Source: Panonychus citri
Taxonomy: Eukaryota > Arthropoda > Arachnida > Trombidiformes > Tetranychidae
Assembly: GCF_014898815.1 (NCBI RefSeq)
Contig: NW_026515505.1
Span: forward strand, 682,001 to 746,000
DNA length: 64,000 nt
Direction: 5' to 3'
In this document: positions 1-13,108 of the stretch, in pieces
Position numbering within the stretch: position 1 is the first letter of the stretch
Layout: each line of letters opens with the position of its first letter
The notes under the pieces: model-generated
Seen by the model: only the letters and a program-made list of their open reading frames with translations
Database searches by the model: none
Told to the model about the DNA's origin: nothing
Translations under genes and position numbers: made by a program

Positions 1-1
1 T

Positions 2-940
2 CAAAAGAATAAATTTCGAGCGACAAATTTACAAGAGAACATGGAACCTGGAAATTTGATTAAATCGATTGTTGATTCGAAAAGTGGATCAAAAGATGAT
101 GATATTTCAATCGAAAGTGTCACTGGGACCAATGGTGGAATCGGTAAAACAATTAATGATCAAGATACAACGGAAATTGTCACTATTATGAGGAATGATC
201 ATCAATCGAAATCATCATTAATTAATGAGTCAACTAATCGAATTAATTTACGTCGGAAAAAGGTTTACATTGGTCCGAATAATAGATTACTCATTAATCC
301 AATACAACCAACGATTCCATCAATTTCTTCAACATCTAAATTAGATCAACTTGCAACCACCACGGTTACTGATCCAACTTTAATCAGTGGAATGGTTAGT
401 CTATCATCTGGATTAATTAGTGAACAATTAACAACATCTACAGTTGAACCCAATTTGATGAAAGATTTTGTTGATGAGGTTAAGAGTGAGACACGAAAAC
501 CACCATATGAATTAGATTTTCATGATTTACATCAATCGACAACCAGTTTACCACAATCAGAGTTAATTAATTCAGATCCATTGGTGGAAATTGATACAAC
601 TGAAAATGGTCAACAAACAGCAACAATTACAACATTACGAACATCAATTAATTATGTCACTCGATCACCTAAATCGTTATTATCGCCATCAACAAATCCA
701 TCAATTGTTGGAGATGAAATTGAAACTGAATCAATTCCAGTAGATTTACAATCAACCAGAGAGGAAAGTGAAACAAATTTACAAAATTTAAACGATTATC
801 ATAAAAAAGGATTAATTAATCAACCAACTTTGGTCAATTTAAAATCAACTAATAAAACATTAGGATCTTCAAGTTATGTTAGAAACATTTACAAAACAAC
901 CGTTAGCTTTTTCAACGGTTTAATTGGACGATTTGGTTGA
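2..940 (+). CDS. Unknown Ser/Thr-rich protein, 3' part
   Basis: The reading frame is open from the left edge of the window to a TGA at 938-940, so this is probably the 3' exon of a longer gene. The first ATG in frame is at 41, but codons before it are also open, so it need not be the start. The visible 313 codons are rich in Ser, Thr, Asn and Ile, with few Cys and no membrane span or known domain that I recognise. The tail has an aromatic and basic end (YKTTVSFFNGLIGRFG). Codon use is ordinary for this window and the frame is long for such AT-rich DNA, which supports real coding. Function unknown. Confidence 0.6.
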   Translation, partial: QKNKFRATNLQENMEPGNLIKSIVDSKSGSKDDDISIESVTGTNGGIGKTINDQDTTEIVTIMRNDHQSKSSLINESTNRINLRRKKVYIGPNNRLLINPIQPTIPSISSTSKLDQLATTTVTDPTLISGMVSLSSGLISEQLTTSTVEPNLMKDFVDEVKSETRKPPYELDFHDLHQSTTSLPQSELINSDPLVEIDTTENGQQTATITTLRTSINYVTRSPKSLLSPSTNPSIVGDEIETESIPVDLQSTREESETNLQNLNDYHKKGLINQPTLVNLKSTNKTLGSSSYVRNIYKTTVSFFNGLIGRFG

Positions 941-1289
941 TTAGAGGTAATTATTTAATCACCAATCGTTCATTTTGTTACTTAATCACTTAATCTGGAG
1001 TGACTAGTGAACAATTTATATTATTTAAATCATTTTGTTCAAACAATTTACAATTATCTACATTTTTTTTCACATACAATGTAAATCATTTCAACTTTAC
1101 CTATTGATCTCCCTTAATTTTAATATCAACAATTAATATTAAAAAAACATGAAAAACTTAATTGTGTCTCTTTCTTTTGTTTGTTGAACATCAAATTGTT
1201 TCTGGTAATTATCCTGGATCCAAACAGGTTAAATCTGATTGAGATTAAACCAATGGTATGATTTGGTAACATATGATTGCGATTTGTGA
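941..1289. other. Intergenic, converging 3' ends
   Basis: AT-rich spacer between the stop of the left-edge gene (plus) and the stop of MRPL2 (minus). It should hold both 3' UTRs. No AATAAA was seen on either strand; no other feature seen. Confidence 0.6.
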
Positions 1290-2376
1290 TCAAGCAAATT
1301 GCCAAGTTTTCAATTTAATTTGCTCTAAGTTTTTGGGTAAAATATTTGCAGCGTCGATGATTTTCAAAGGCTTCGGAGGTCGTAATTTGCGCCCACAGTA
1401 ACCATCTTTCTTCATTTGGACTCCTCTATTGGGTCTTCTTCCCTTCCACCAGGCTCTGTCCGTACAAGCTTCATTGACAGTGTAATGATTAGGATTGGAA
1501 ACTCGACCGATACTGCACATACACCATTCGTCGACTGCAATTTCTTGACCGGTGGGTATTCTAATGACAATCTTTTTACCAGCTCTTCGGATAATCTCAC
1601 AACTTGTACCAGCAGCTCGAGCTATTGTACCACCGTTACCTTGAGCATTGATTAAGTATTAAATAGATGGAAGAAAAAATGTTAAAGAAACTGGGAGAAA
1701 TGAGTTATAGTGATAATATTTACCTGGTATAACTTCAAGACGATGAACCAAAGTACCAGGACTTAAAGCACCAACAGGCCATGATTGACCTTCTTTGGCA
1801 TATATTGGATTTTTGGGTATCTCATTTTTAGTAGTGATAATGTCACCAGGTTTCATATTCTCAGAGGCAATGATCCACCTTTGATGACCTTCTCGGGCAA
1901 CCAGTGCAAGTAAAGCTGTATTGAAAGGATCATGACGAACTTTAAATACTTTTTCCTCAACTGTTTCACCCTTTTCCCCTAAATAATTAAGATCAATCCA
2001 TCGGTAATACTTTTTCACACCACCACCAATCGTACTGATGGCAACTCGCCCTGTTTCAGGATCTCGACCACCAAGTTTTTTAGCTCTCAAAGGTTTGGTA
2101 GTATATTCCCCATCCTAAAGGGCAAAAAATGAAAAGAAAACATCAACATAAATTAAAACATAAAATAGAATCAAATTAAACACTTTTTACCTTAGGAGGT
2201 TGTGGTTGCCAAACATATTTATGAGGCAACGGTCGAGATTTGAAAGCAGGTAAATATCTTGGATATGCGATGATCTTTTTAAATATACAACTGGCACCGG
2301 TTCTTTTCTGACCAATTTGAGGTAAAACACTGACCCGCAAAGTTTGGGTAAAAAGTGTACACAATTTAGTTAACAT
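1290..2376 (-). CDS. MRPL2: Mitochondrial ribosomal protein L2 (uL2m)
   Basis: Core protein of the mitochondrial large ribosomal subunit near the peptidyl transferase centre. Three exons on the minus strand: 2376-2191, 2114-1724 and 1639-1290 (stop TAA/TGA position 1290-1292). Splice phases 0 and 1 join cleanly to a 308-residue protein, close to the usual length of animal MRPL2. Recognisable uL2 segments are GGRDPETGRVAISTIGGGVK, the PGNGGTIARAAG loop built across the second junction, and the C-terminal stretch with RRPNRGVQMKKDG. The basic, acid-poor N-terminus (MLTKLCTLFTQTLRVSVL) fits a mitochondrial targeting peptide. The gene converges on the unknown plus-strand gene to its left. The start at 2376 is the only ATG of exon 1 that precedes the targeting-like sequence. 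Confidence 0.95.
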
Positions 2377-5243
2377 AATTAAATAAAAAGTTGATCAAAA
2401 AATGAAAACAAACACAAACCCAACACTTGACAACGAGAAAACTTAAAAAACCTTAGCAACCGATAAGCGGTTAATTCAAAATGGAATTAAAATGTTTTTA
2501 GACTCGATGAGACAAAATCGAATCGGCATCCAATCAGTTGCATTGGACTCGAAGGATTTCAAAATTCCTGAAGAAAATCTAAAACAAAATTTGAATTGGA
2601 ATTTAAAGAATTTTGTATTTTTCTCATGAAAAAGAAAAATGAAAATGTTTCTTCTCATGAATCATTTTCAGTATTGAGAAAATGCACATGTGGTTAAAAA
2701 TTTCTGTGTTCGGCGTCGAGTAGAAAGTTGAAAGGTCTATTGCATTGAGAGCAAAATGAATCGCTGAAGTTGCCAATAGAATTTTTATTTATATGTGTTC
2801 AATATTTTACTCGTTAAATCGAATCAATGATCAATGAGGGTTTGTTACTCCGTTTTTTAAGAGTGGCTCTTTGGCTACTAGCGATTCACGATCAAGATGA
2901 GAAACTATCTTCTATTTATATGTGCATAAGCTATGATGTTATCTTATAACAGTTTTTTCACAATTCGATTGGTTAATAATCTAATCTACCCTAATCTATC
3001 CTATTATCTAATTTCTCTTATTAATTCAAGTATTGTGATTAATAATTTATGATTAATTCAGTGTTTCTCTGATTAATAAGTTGATAAACTAATTTTTCCA
3101 GTCTCTCAGTCGTGTTGTTATTCAGCAAGAACAAGTTTAACTGTCGATCTCTAGTGAATGGAAAGTTAACTATTTTCGGCGATGACAATTTTGAAAACTT
3201 TTTTCCATTTTTCTTGATAATTAGATTGTTTACTTTTTCGTTAGTATTCAATGTACGTCAAGGTTTTTTGATTCTAAAATTAAACTTCAGGTTAATTGTT
3301 GTCTTATTATTTTGAATTAAGTTCATCTTTCACTTTGACGTAATGATAATTTTCATGATTGTTATTGTCAAGAAAAAGGGTAACAATCAATTGATTGAAA
3401 TTTGATTTTACCGAAAAAATTTAAAAATAATATCACATTTAAATGTCGTAGGAACTTTTTCAAATTAATTTTCTGTTTTAATGTTGTTATTTAAACCTCA
3501 ACAACATCAACGATTAATTGTAATTAACAGGCCTGATAATGATTATCCTTTTACTTAGACTTTTCTCCCCCTAGAAGATTCATGATTAGTAAATTATTTG
3601 ATCACAATTAAAATCTAAATTTAATTGGGAAAAAACGTAACGTTGGTGCACTAATAATGTAATAGTTAAGTAATTTTAATGATAATAATGATCATATTTG
3701 CCTCTGGCAATTAAAAACCTTTTAATACAAGGAGAGGTAACAATCAACTAATCAATATAAGATGATGATCCATTCATCCAATGATTAAAGTCTTATGACA
3801 AAATTATGAAGGTCAATTAATTAAGAAACATAAATTAGCAATTTAGCAACAATCTAGTATTATAATCATGATGATATTAGGAAAAGTTAAATTCTTAAAC
3901 TAATTGTTACAATTAAGAAAAATGAATAAACAATTTACAATAAAAATCAAAACAAACCAATAAATTGATTGTTAATCTGTTGATATTTACATTAATATTA
4001 ATACTCTTAATTTAGTTAATAATTAAACCCTTCAATTGATCACAATCAATGAGGAAGTTTTAATTTTGAAATTTAAACTTTAATTTCAATCAATTTTTTA
4101 AATATCATTATTATCATTGAATGACATCCCTATTAATCAATTAAATTAATCACAATTTGCTAAGGGAAAGTTTAAAATTTAACTCTTTGTAAACTGAATT
4201 AACTGAATTTTTTTTCTGCCAAGTTAATTGTTGTGATAAGTTTAATTGTCAAACCATATTAAACCAACAGTCTATTAATATATACAATATATATTGTTAA
4301 TTATCCATTTAAACTATAAGATTAATCATTATTTAACAATTTAATGTCAATTTAATTCTTTGTCCTCTATTCTGTTTGATATCGTAATCAGTTAATTGTA
4401 GTTAATTGTCCTTGAACTTTATTACAATCAAATAAGATATTAATAGTTGGAGGAAACTTTTTTTCCAAATTTTTCCTGGTTTAAGATTTAACAATCGAGA
4501 CTATTAATAGTAGCAATCAATTTTAATTGTTCACCGGATTTAATTGAGTATCCAAAGGGTTGATTAAATTAAATTGAAATAATTGAAATTAACTTTTTTT
4601 TTGTTCTTAATAAAGTTTAATTGTTTTTTATTTTTTAATTGACTATCAATTAACATTTCAAAATTGGTGATCAATTTTTTAATTGTCAAATATTCACAAT
4701 TGAAATTAATTGATTATTTAGATGATTGTTTTACTTTTTGATTGTTCATATTTTACAATAATAATAGTTAATGGCAAAGATTCAATGAGAAATGAGATGA
4801 TGATTAATGATGAACATTAATTGATTAACTTGTGAAAAGTTAATCAAGAAAAAGTGATAATTTGATTAAATTGGAAGAATCAAATTAGTGTTTAAATTAA
4901 CCAAGAAAACAAAACCCATAATCAAATTAACATTAAATTAACAATCAAGACAATTAATGAGCAAAAACAAAACAACAATTAAGATTTTGATTACAATAGA
5001 TTTACAATAAATAATCATTACAAATTAGATAGTTAACAAAAGTTAATTGTTCCTATTGATTGTAAACAATTGATTTTTCATTTTTTTTCAGCTTGGTAAT
5101 TTAAATTGATTGTTGTTAATTTGGTTAATCGGTTTTACCGGAATCCATTGAGAGAGAAGCAAAAAAAAATAATAACTGATCACTTTGAAATTGAATGTAT
5201 TACATTTAGATGGTTAAATTATCATTTATAAATTGTTAACAAT
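2377..5243. other. AT-rich spacer, no gene seen
   Basis: About 2.9 kb upstream of MRPL2 and downstream of the Spot14-like gene. It consists of AT-rich sequence with many TTAATTGT/CAATTAA words. Open frames here are short, lack splice context and carry no family similarity. The first 400 bases must contain the MRPL2 promoter, but no core promoter element stands out. Confidence 0.6.
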
Positions 5244-5690
5244 TTAAACTGAAGTAGATTCATATTTAGCGGTCAAATGATTGGCAACATCGGCAAATTG
5301 ATTGAGTAATTGTTGTAATTGTTGTAAATGGTATTTAAATTGTAAACTAATTGATGCTTCGGAAGGTTCTGGTTGCCTTAAATTGGTTCCCCAAAGAATA
5401 TCCTCCTTGGCCTCGATAATCATACGATATTGATCATGGAGAGTCCCACTTCCGGTAGATGAATTACCAAGAGAGGAAGTTGACCCATCGTCCGATGAAA
5501 GTGACATAACCGATTTAGAATCAAGTTGATCATCATCAATATCGTGCAATTTACTTGGCACTAGAACACTATTATTCATATTACCAACTGATTTAATGAA
5601 ACGATTAAGAGCATAGAGAATTGATTCTTGGGAGTAATTATGATCAGATGAGTGAAGTGAACATGAACTAATTTTCCTCATTTCCTCCAT
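5244..5690 (-). CDS. Spot14 / MID1-interacting protein 1-like
   Basis: A 148-residue protein from one exon. The N-terminal part around ALNRFIKSVGNMNNSVLVPS matches the hallmark of the Spot14/MID1IP1 family (NAMNRFI-AVNNMDQTVMVPS type). The C-terminal helix QFKYHLQQLQQLLNQFADVA followed by HLTAKYE matches the family's C-terminal coiled region. Between them is a Ser/Asp-rich linker. Family members regulate lipogenesis by binding acetyl-CoA carboxylase, or bind the MID1 ubiquitin ligase on microtubules; which role holds here cannot be read. I chose the ATG at 5690 (MEEMRKI), because the frame extends upstream only through a non-ATG codon. Lack of introns fits vertebrate MID1IP1, whose coding part is also one exon. 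Confidence 0.85.
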   Translation of the reverse strand: MEEMRKISSCSLHSSDHNYSQESILYALNRFIKSVGNMNNSVLVPSKLHDIDDDQLDSKSVMSLSSDDGSTSSLGNSSTGSGTLHDQYRMIIEAKEDILWGTNLRQPEPSEASISLQFKYHLQQLQQLLNQFADVANHLTAKYESTSV

Positions 5691-8600
5691 TTCGTAAATA
5701 GTTGATTGATTGTCGTTGTTGTAGATGATAATTAACAATAATCACACAAGAAAATATAATAAAGGTAAAAAAAAAGTTAGTTGATTGATTGATAATAAAA
5801 ATTAGATTGAGACCAAAGTATTAATATCAGTAAGTCAATTGTGAGTGTTGAGTAAATTGTAAATCAGGCACAAGAAGAAAACAATTAAAACGAGAAAAAA
5901 AAACAATTTTCGTAGAAAATAATTGTCTATTTTTATATATAAATATTTAAACACAGTTAATTTAACTGAATTAAACTTAACAATTTAAGTATTTGGCAAG
6001 TGAGTTGATTGTTAAGGTGAATCAAAATGGTTACAAGTTGCAGTTTTATATATGATAAAAACTCTGAATGATTTTGGGAAAAGCCAAGGGAAAAAATGGC
6101 AACAGAGGGAGAGGAAGAGAATAAGAGAGAGAGAGAGAATGAGAGAGAAAGATGAAGATAATGGGAGGGAGAAATGATGATGATAAGGGAGGGTGAATAG
6201 GAAGAGAGTGGGGAGAGAGGGGCAGAGGAAACGATCCACCTAAGGTGAGCCATTCACACCACTTCTTTACGTCATCTCCTTGGAGGTTTGGTTTACATGA
6301 AGGTTGTCAGACCATTTTGGCTCAGCCCTTTTCGGTTAATTTCTTGTAATTTACTTTAATCATCATCAGTGTTTTCTCATTGATCCAAGTGTTCAAACAC
6401 TCATGTTACTTTCATGTTGGTGATCATGATCATGATCATGATCAGGTTGATGAATGTTCTGCTCAAGAATTGATCATCATCATCAACAGAATCATGATAA
6501 TTGTTGCAAATTGTGTTTTTCTTGGTTCTTGGTTCCTTCAAATAATAATAGTTTTTGTTTTCTCATTTATTTACAATCATTATTGTTGTTGGTATTGTTA
6601 ATTGTTAATTTCTTATATAAATTGTACATTATATTGTAACAATCAACAGACCGATAAACAGGTAACTTTAGGTGACAATTAGAGCTGAAAATCTGGTTGG
6701 AAAAATTAAATCGATTCAATCGATTTGTTGATTAATCCATTGGGGTGATTTTTTTTTTATCTTTTAATTGCTAACCAGTTGATCATTCATATTAACCATG
6801 ATTAACTGATGATTGATTGTGATCTGGTAATTATTGGAAGGGAAAAAGATTAATCCAATATAATAATCATCGAATGATTATTTTTCTCCCTTTTGATTAA
6901 GTGAAAAATTACAATTAAGTAGAAAGCTAAACACAATTTACTGATTATTTCTTGTTACTATTGCTTTTTACTTCTTTGTGGGTCTTAATCAATCAAATCA
7001 ATTAATCACTGATTATATTGTATTTTAATTACTATGATTTACATTTCAGGTGACTGATTGATCGCGTGAATCTGTTAATTAACAAATGAGATGATCGTTT
7101 AGTGTATTGAGTAACTAATTATGATCTGAAGATGATGATTAAGTGCTAATTGTAAAGGGATGAATAAGTGATCTTCAATTGCAATTACTCTGATTACAAC
7201 AATTTAATTCAATTTCTGTTAATCTCTTTGATTGTAAATGATGATTTAGTTTATAATTTTACTTTAATCGTTGATTAAATTTCATTAATCAATATTACTG
7301 ATCAACTAATCACCAAGGGGTAAGAAAAAAGGTCATCAAGATTTTGAGAATTAACATTTTTTTCTGTTTTAATTTAGTTCCAACAATCTAATTAAATGTT
7401 AATTGTATCGAGAGGGTTAATTGGCTAATCAATATGTTATTAATATGATTTTATTGATTGATGATTGGGAAATAAAATTAACAAAACAATCAAACAAGAA
7501 GGAAAATTAAACCAATAATTTAAAAAAATTTGTATCGAATTGCCAATGATGACAATTAACGTAAATATATAAAATATAATCAATTGTAATTAGAGTAACA
7601 GTTAAACAATTAAAGGTAAAGAACTGTAATTATAATGAATTTAACCTTAACATAATTAGACAATGATGATGATCAACTTAAATTCAATTGTTGATTAGAT
7701 TGAGATGAAGATGAAGGAAAAAAATGAAAGTGATCAACTTATTTGATTAGTATAAAGAATTAAGAAAAGGGGTAACAATTAAGTTGTCAATTGTTGTGGA
7801 TTGGTAACAATTTATTATTGTTAACAATTTAAACCGGCTTACTTTTGATAAGTAAGAGAAAAGAAAGAGAAACTGAATTGTGATCACGTTTTAATTAAAT
7901 GATTTACAATCAAGTTTCCCAAGGATTTAATTAACTTGCTTGGGTAATTCAAATGGCTGCAAGTTAATTCAATGATTATCACACAATTAATACGATTCCC
8001 TACTGTGGATTCAAACATTGGACCCGAACCCCAAGGGCCACGAAGGTACAAAAAACACCATTCGATAGATCTGTAAGATCTGCAGCGACTGAAAATAACA
8101 TGGGCAATATTGAGGGCAAGGGTCAAAAGTTGTCAACCAAATTGTCAAAAATTCATCTTCTCTCCTATTTTCTAATATCAATCTTTCTCTAATTAGCTTG
8201 CAAGTTGTAATTCTATTAATAATCGAAGAGAGAGAAGTGCATATAATCTAAGGTCATATAATAAGAACCGCGATGACCTTGACCATAGTTCGGAAAAGAC
8301 AAAGTTGAGGACAAGTTAATCGACAGAGAAATGTAGTTGCGACCATTAGGTTTTCGTTGTTTCTTTGAATATTGGAATTTGTATCTTCCTTATCAACTTT
8401 TTCCAGTTCATGATCTGAATTATCTCAAGGCTGAATTGCTCTTGGAACTTGGAACAAGTTGATAATTAGAATTGTGATGAATCAGTTTGAGGATCACTTT
8501 TACCTTCATCAGAGATTCGAGATGAATTTTAATTTGTTATCATGAACTTTGATTGTCGTTGTTGTGGATGATGATGATGACGATAACGTGAGTGTTGTTG

Positions 8601-11600
8601 ATGGAGGGACGATGAGGATGCAGCTCATCCTTTGTATCAGGTCATTTTTCATTGGTGATTATTGTTATTCATTTGTTTTCGTTGTTATTTTGACAATTAA
8701 ATAGATAAATAGATCCACAGGTTAATGTACAATCAATTGATTGTTGGAGTTAATTGTTGGAGACATGTAATCGTTGATTAATTGAGACATTTGAAACATC
8801 AAGGAAATACTGATTAAGATTTCGCAATGTTTTCATTAACTTACCGGCTAATTGTAAACGTTTTCTTGTATCAATCAACATCTTAACTAATTGATTAACA
8901 GATGATTTAATCCCGATTGTTAAGTGATTAGATTAACAATTTATTGATTCTTGACAGTTTTCCAATTTTTTGTTCCTCTCTTTTGCTCTGTTATATTAAT
9001 TGCGTTGATTTTTTTCCCTACTGATTAAACACTTGACCAAATTATTTGATAATTTGTAGCACAATTAACTTAATTGTTTACCTAATCAGTTATTTCTGTT
9101 AATTTTTTGTTCATTTGAAATTTTTGAATGTTTCACCTTTCGGGTTGTGATTCCAACTCTAAATTGTGAACATGAAAAAGTTGATTAACCCTGAATTCAA
9201 CAATTAATAGGCAATTGAGTCTCTTCCTTCATCTTAATTATTGGGTTTAATCATCGTCTCTATTGCTAATTTTCTGGTTAATTGTCTTCGCCTTGTTGGT
9301 TAATATTCATATCCTTGTGTCTCTATGTAATAAATGAACTGTTGCTTTTGATTTTGTTGTTGTAAGAGAAACCGGATTGTTGTGAAAAAGATGATGATGA
9401 AGATGAAGATGAAGATGAAGGGTAGAGTAAAGTAAGAGAAGAAAAGAATCTCTTTCTTTTCTCTTCCTTCCATCATCATCATCATCTCTCTTTCTCCCCC
9501 AAAGTGGCGTGATTCTTGATCGTCAGTGTAACGAATGCTAATTGAAGCTATGATGATGTCTTTCGTTGATGATATTGATGCTTAATTGTTGATCATTATG
9601 AACAAACCTTGATCATTTTTCATCTGTAATCAGATTTAACTAATCAACGAAAAATCAACTTTATTGACACAATTTAACTGATTGTCAAATTTATGATTAA
9701 TATAAGATTTGGTGAGTTAAAGTTTGTTCATTGTGAAAAATTAAATATCATTAATCAATCCGATGATTTATTATTTCAACTAATTGTTTAGCTAATGATA
9801 GTTACCATTTAAACTAATTTATAATTTTTTTTAGTCAAATTACTAGGAAATATCAAATTAAATCAACTAATTAAAAGGTTAACAATTGTCAATATTAAAG
9901 ATTAACATATGATCAGCTTTTTTTTTTAATTTACTTTCAGCGGATTTTAATTATCGCACAAATTTCATAACAATTTAGCTTTATTATCAAACAATTAAGA
10001 CTGATTGTAATTGTCTTCTTCCTTGATCAAGTTGAATCTTTAATTGTTCATTAATAATTATTGATATTCACAATTTAAATCAGATGATTATGTCAAATGA
10101 TGATGATTAGTTAATCAACTGATTAACTTAATATATATACATTGAAATTGAATTAATATAAGGCACAAGATTTATATTAATTGAAGTTCATGTGACAATT
10201 AAAGTCTTGATTGTAACCATCATAATAATCAAATTGTTAAAATAAAAACACTCACTGAGATCGTGCTCTTTAATTTGTAAATCCTATTTGTTAATTGTGA
10301 TCATAAATATAAGATGGATTTAAACATCATCACATTGATCAATTAATTATCAATATCATTAATAATTCACGTTCTCAGTTGATCAAATTGTTGTTTACCA
10401 AACAATTGATTGCAAATGATTTCTAGTAAATTGGGTAAAGTTAATTATCTTTACTTTTGATTAATCTTTCACACTCAAGAGTGTAATCCTAAAGTAAACT
10501 AAACACAGAAATTGGAAAAATTTATTTAATTTTCCAATAACAAAAGTTAATCCAAGTAAACAAATTAATTAATCGATTTCAAGATAATTAACAAGAAAAT
10601 TTTTCTTTTCTCACAATTTTATTTCTATTGGGAGTTGATAGATGGCGAGACCTTCAACCGGTGTGACCCCAACATCTGATTGAGATTTTGAAAGTTGATT
10701 GTTTACTAAATTGTGATTAACAAAATCTTAATCTTTTTGTAGTTAATTTAATTTGATTTGATTGTTTAATCAATTGTGTTTTGGTCCATTGTTTGTAGGA
10801 GGAAAAGAGAGAGAGAGAAAAAAATAATACGAGAAAACGATTATGTAAACAAAATCCTTTTCTCTTTGTGTTTTCTGTTCCTCATCAACATCTATTGGCA
10901 TCTCTCTGTTTACTAAATGTAATTATTACAATCAGTTTAATGATGTTGATTGTTCATACGTCTTTCCCTTTCATAGGTTACGTCAATTGTGTTAAATTGA
11001 TCGATCATCAATGGTATAACAAATGATTCTACGGGAATAACGTTTAACTTACTATTCAAATCTCCTCTCAAAAATGATTGAGGTAAATGGTGAATATTAT
11101 TATTGTAACAATAATAATAATATTCCAATCATGGTAAATCATTTGGATGATATATGACAACAATCAAGTTAATCACTTTCTCCCTTCTTCCTTTTATCAA
11201 TAGGAATTATTTCAAAATCATCAACAGTTGATCAGCGTCTTTGGAATTTCAATTTGTTTTAATCGATTTTCTATTCTTTTTATGGAAAAACAAAGAAAAG
11301 AGAAAAAAAACATTCTGAGTAAACATGGAAATCTCATGGAAAATTATTGAAAATGAAGAGCGGAAATAAACCATTCGGATATCTTTTCTCTTCCCAAACA
11401 ATTAACTGTTCATGATTAATATTGATGATCGCTGATCAATGGGCTAACCACAACAGTAAACATTTCCATCATCAAATTGATCATCTTAATAATCTTGATT
11501 TTTTCTCCTCTTCAAATCAAACTGATGAGATTAATTTTTAGTTTTTTGTTTTTAAATTTTTCATTCTAATGATTAATTTCAACTGATCATCAAATTCAAA

Positions 11601-13108
11601 TGAACGAAAGATCAAAGTCAATGATTGATTAAGTGATTAACCTTGGATGACATTGGAATTATATCAATTACGTGATAATTACCCACTGATAATTTACATG
11701 GAGATGGATTTGGTCTAGACGTTTAATCACAATTGAAAACTAGAATCAAGATTATATACAATTTAAATTGTAATAATCTAAACTACTAACCGAGTTTTGT
11801 TTCTTCATTTGTCAAACAATTTAGATTCAGTATCATGATTATTTATCTTTGGTTGAATTTGGTTTTCCTGTTTTTCTCAAAATGGAAATTTTTTTACTTG
11901 GAAACAACAATCAAGAGACAATTAGAGATAAATTAACTAATTGGCATCACTGATCACGTTTTCTCTTTAATCTTATAACCTTGTTATTGAACAATTAGAG
12001 TAATCAAACAAACTGTGGTTGGAACAAATTGTCAACAGTAAATTAAACAAGCGATTCCAATGATTATTTAAATCAGTGAGGTGAAGATGGAGATAGACAA
12101 TAACAAACATGTTCTGAATTTACACAATCACCTATGGAAAAGGAAATTCCCATTTACATTTTATGTATTTGATTAACCGGTAATCACTAATTGTAAAGAC
12201 TAAATTACCAAGGTTTTCAGTGAATTACTCTAATTAGCCAAGAATTAGATGGAAAATCAAATCAAACCAAATTAACTGGATTCTTTCAACATTAGATTGG
12301 CAACATCATCTATCATATTTAAACCGATCATCATCCAATTGTTGTGATAGCAAACACAATTAATCTCATTCAGCTTACATTGATAACTAAACAATTCTAA
12401 TTCTTAATCACAATCAACAACAATCAATTTTTACTTTCAATCATTGAAATGTTATAAGTGACACATTGATGATAGATAATAAAAAGATAACGGAAACAAT
12501 TAAAAAGATGACTAACAGCAAGTCAATAAACAGCATTTCCAATCCACAGGTGAAATATCAATTATGATGGAAATCAATTAAATTTAATCAGCAATTAAAA
12601 GTAATTAATTCAAGAAAATTTTTTTCTTCTCAATTGGTGGATCGTAATGCCACCTACCGAATGGAAAAGTAACTAATTTTATTTTTTTTTTTTTCTAATT
12701 CCAGTTAATTTCTTAATCAACAATTAACTCTCTAATCGACACAATCGCTTTTCTTAATTGCCCGAAAAACTTTAATGATTAACTTTTTTGATTGTTATTG
12801 GAAAGAAATCAAGTCGATGCTTATTTTCCTTCACCTGACATTTCAATTAAATTGGTTCGTCATTAATATTGAAACAATTGATTGTTGGTTTAATTGTCTA
12901 AACCTCAGCAATTTAATGTATTGTAAGTTAATTTGATTGATATGGATCAAATTTTCATGATGATTTGATTTCACTGTTCACACCTTTGATTGATTTAATA
13001 ATGATTAAAAGGCGAAGATAAATTCAGTTAATAAATCTTGTTCATCTTTCAATTGAGACAAATTAATTGTGATCAATTTATTTTTTCTTCCCCAATTAAC
13101 TAATCATC
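5691..13108. other. Long AT-rich spacer (7.4 kb), no firm gene
   Basis: Between the Spot14-like gene and the first protease. Contents: GA-rich low-complexity tract at about 6110-6230 (likely 5' UTR/promoter of the Spot14-like gene), a short TGATCA repeat at about 6420-6444, a less AT-rich island at about 7990-8300 with a nuclear-receptor-type word, and a minus-strand frame at 10937-11128 that could be an isolated exon. None of these makes a complete gene model. Confidence 0.5.
8251..8284. promoter_or_regulatory. Candidate nuclear receptor response element
   Basis: AGGTCA at 8251-8256 faces TGACCTTGA at 8274-8282, the exact reverse complement of TCAAGGTCA, the extended half-site used by FTZ-F1/ERR-type receptors. 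The two half-sites are inverted, 17 bases apart. Function is inference; single words of this length can occur by chance in 64 kb. Confidence 0.25.

Noticed and set aside
5957..6253. Ser/Leu/Ile-rich minus frames
   Set aside because: GA/CT low-complexity tract upstream of the Spot14-like gene; likely 5' UTR or promoter.
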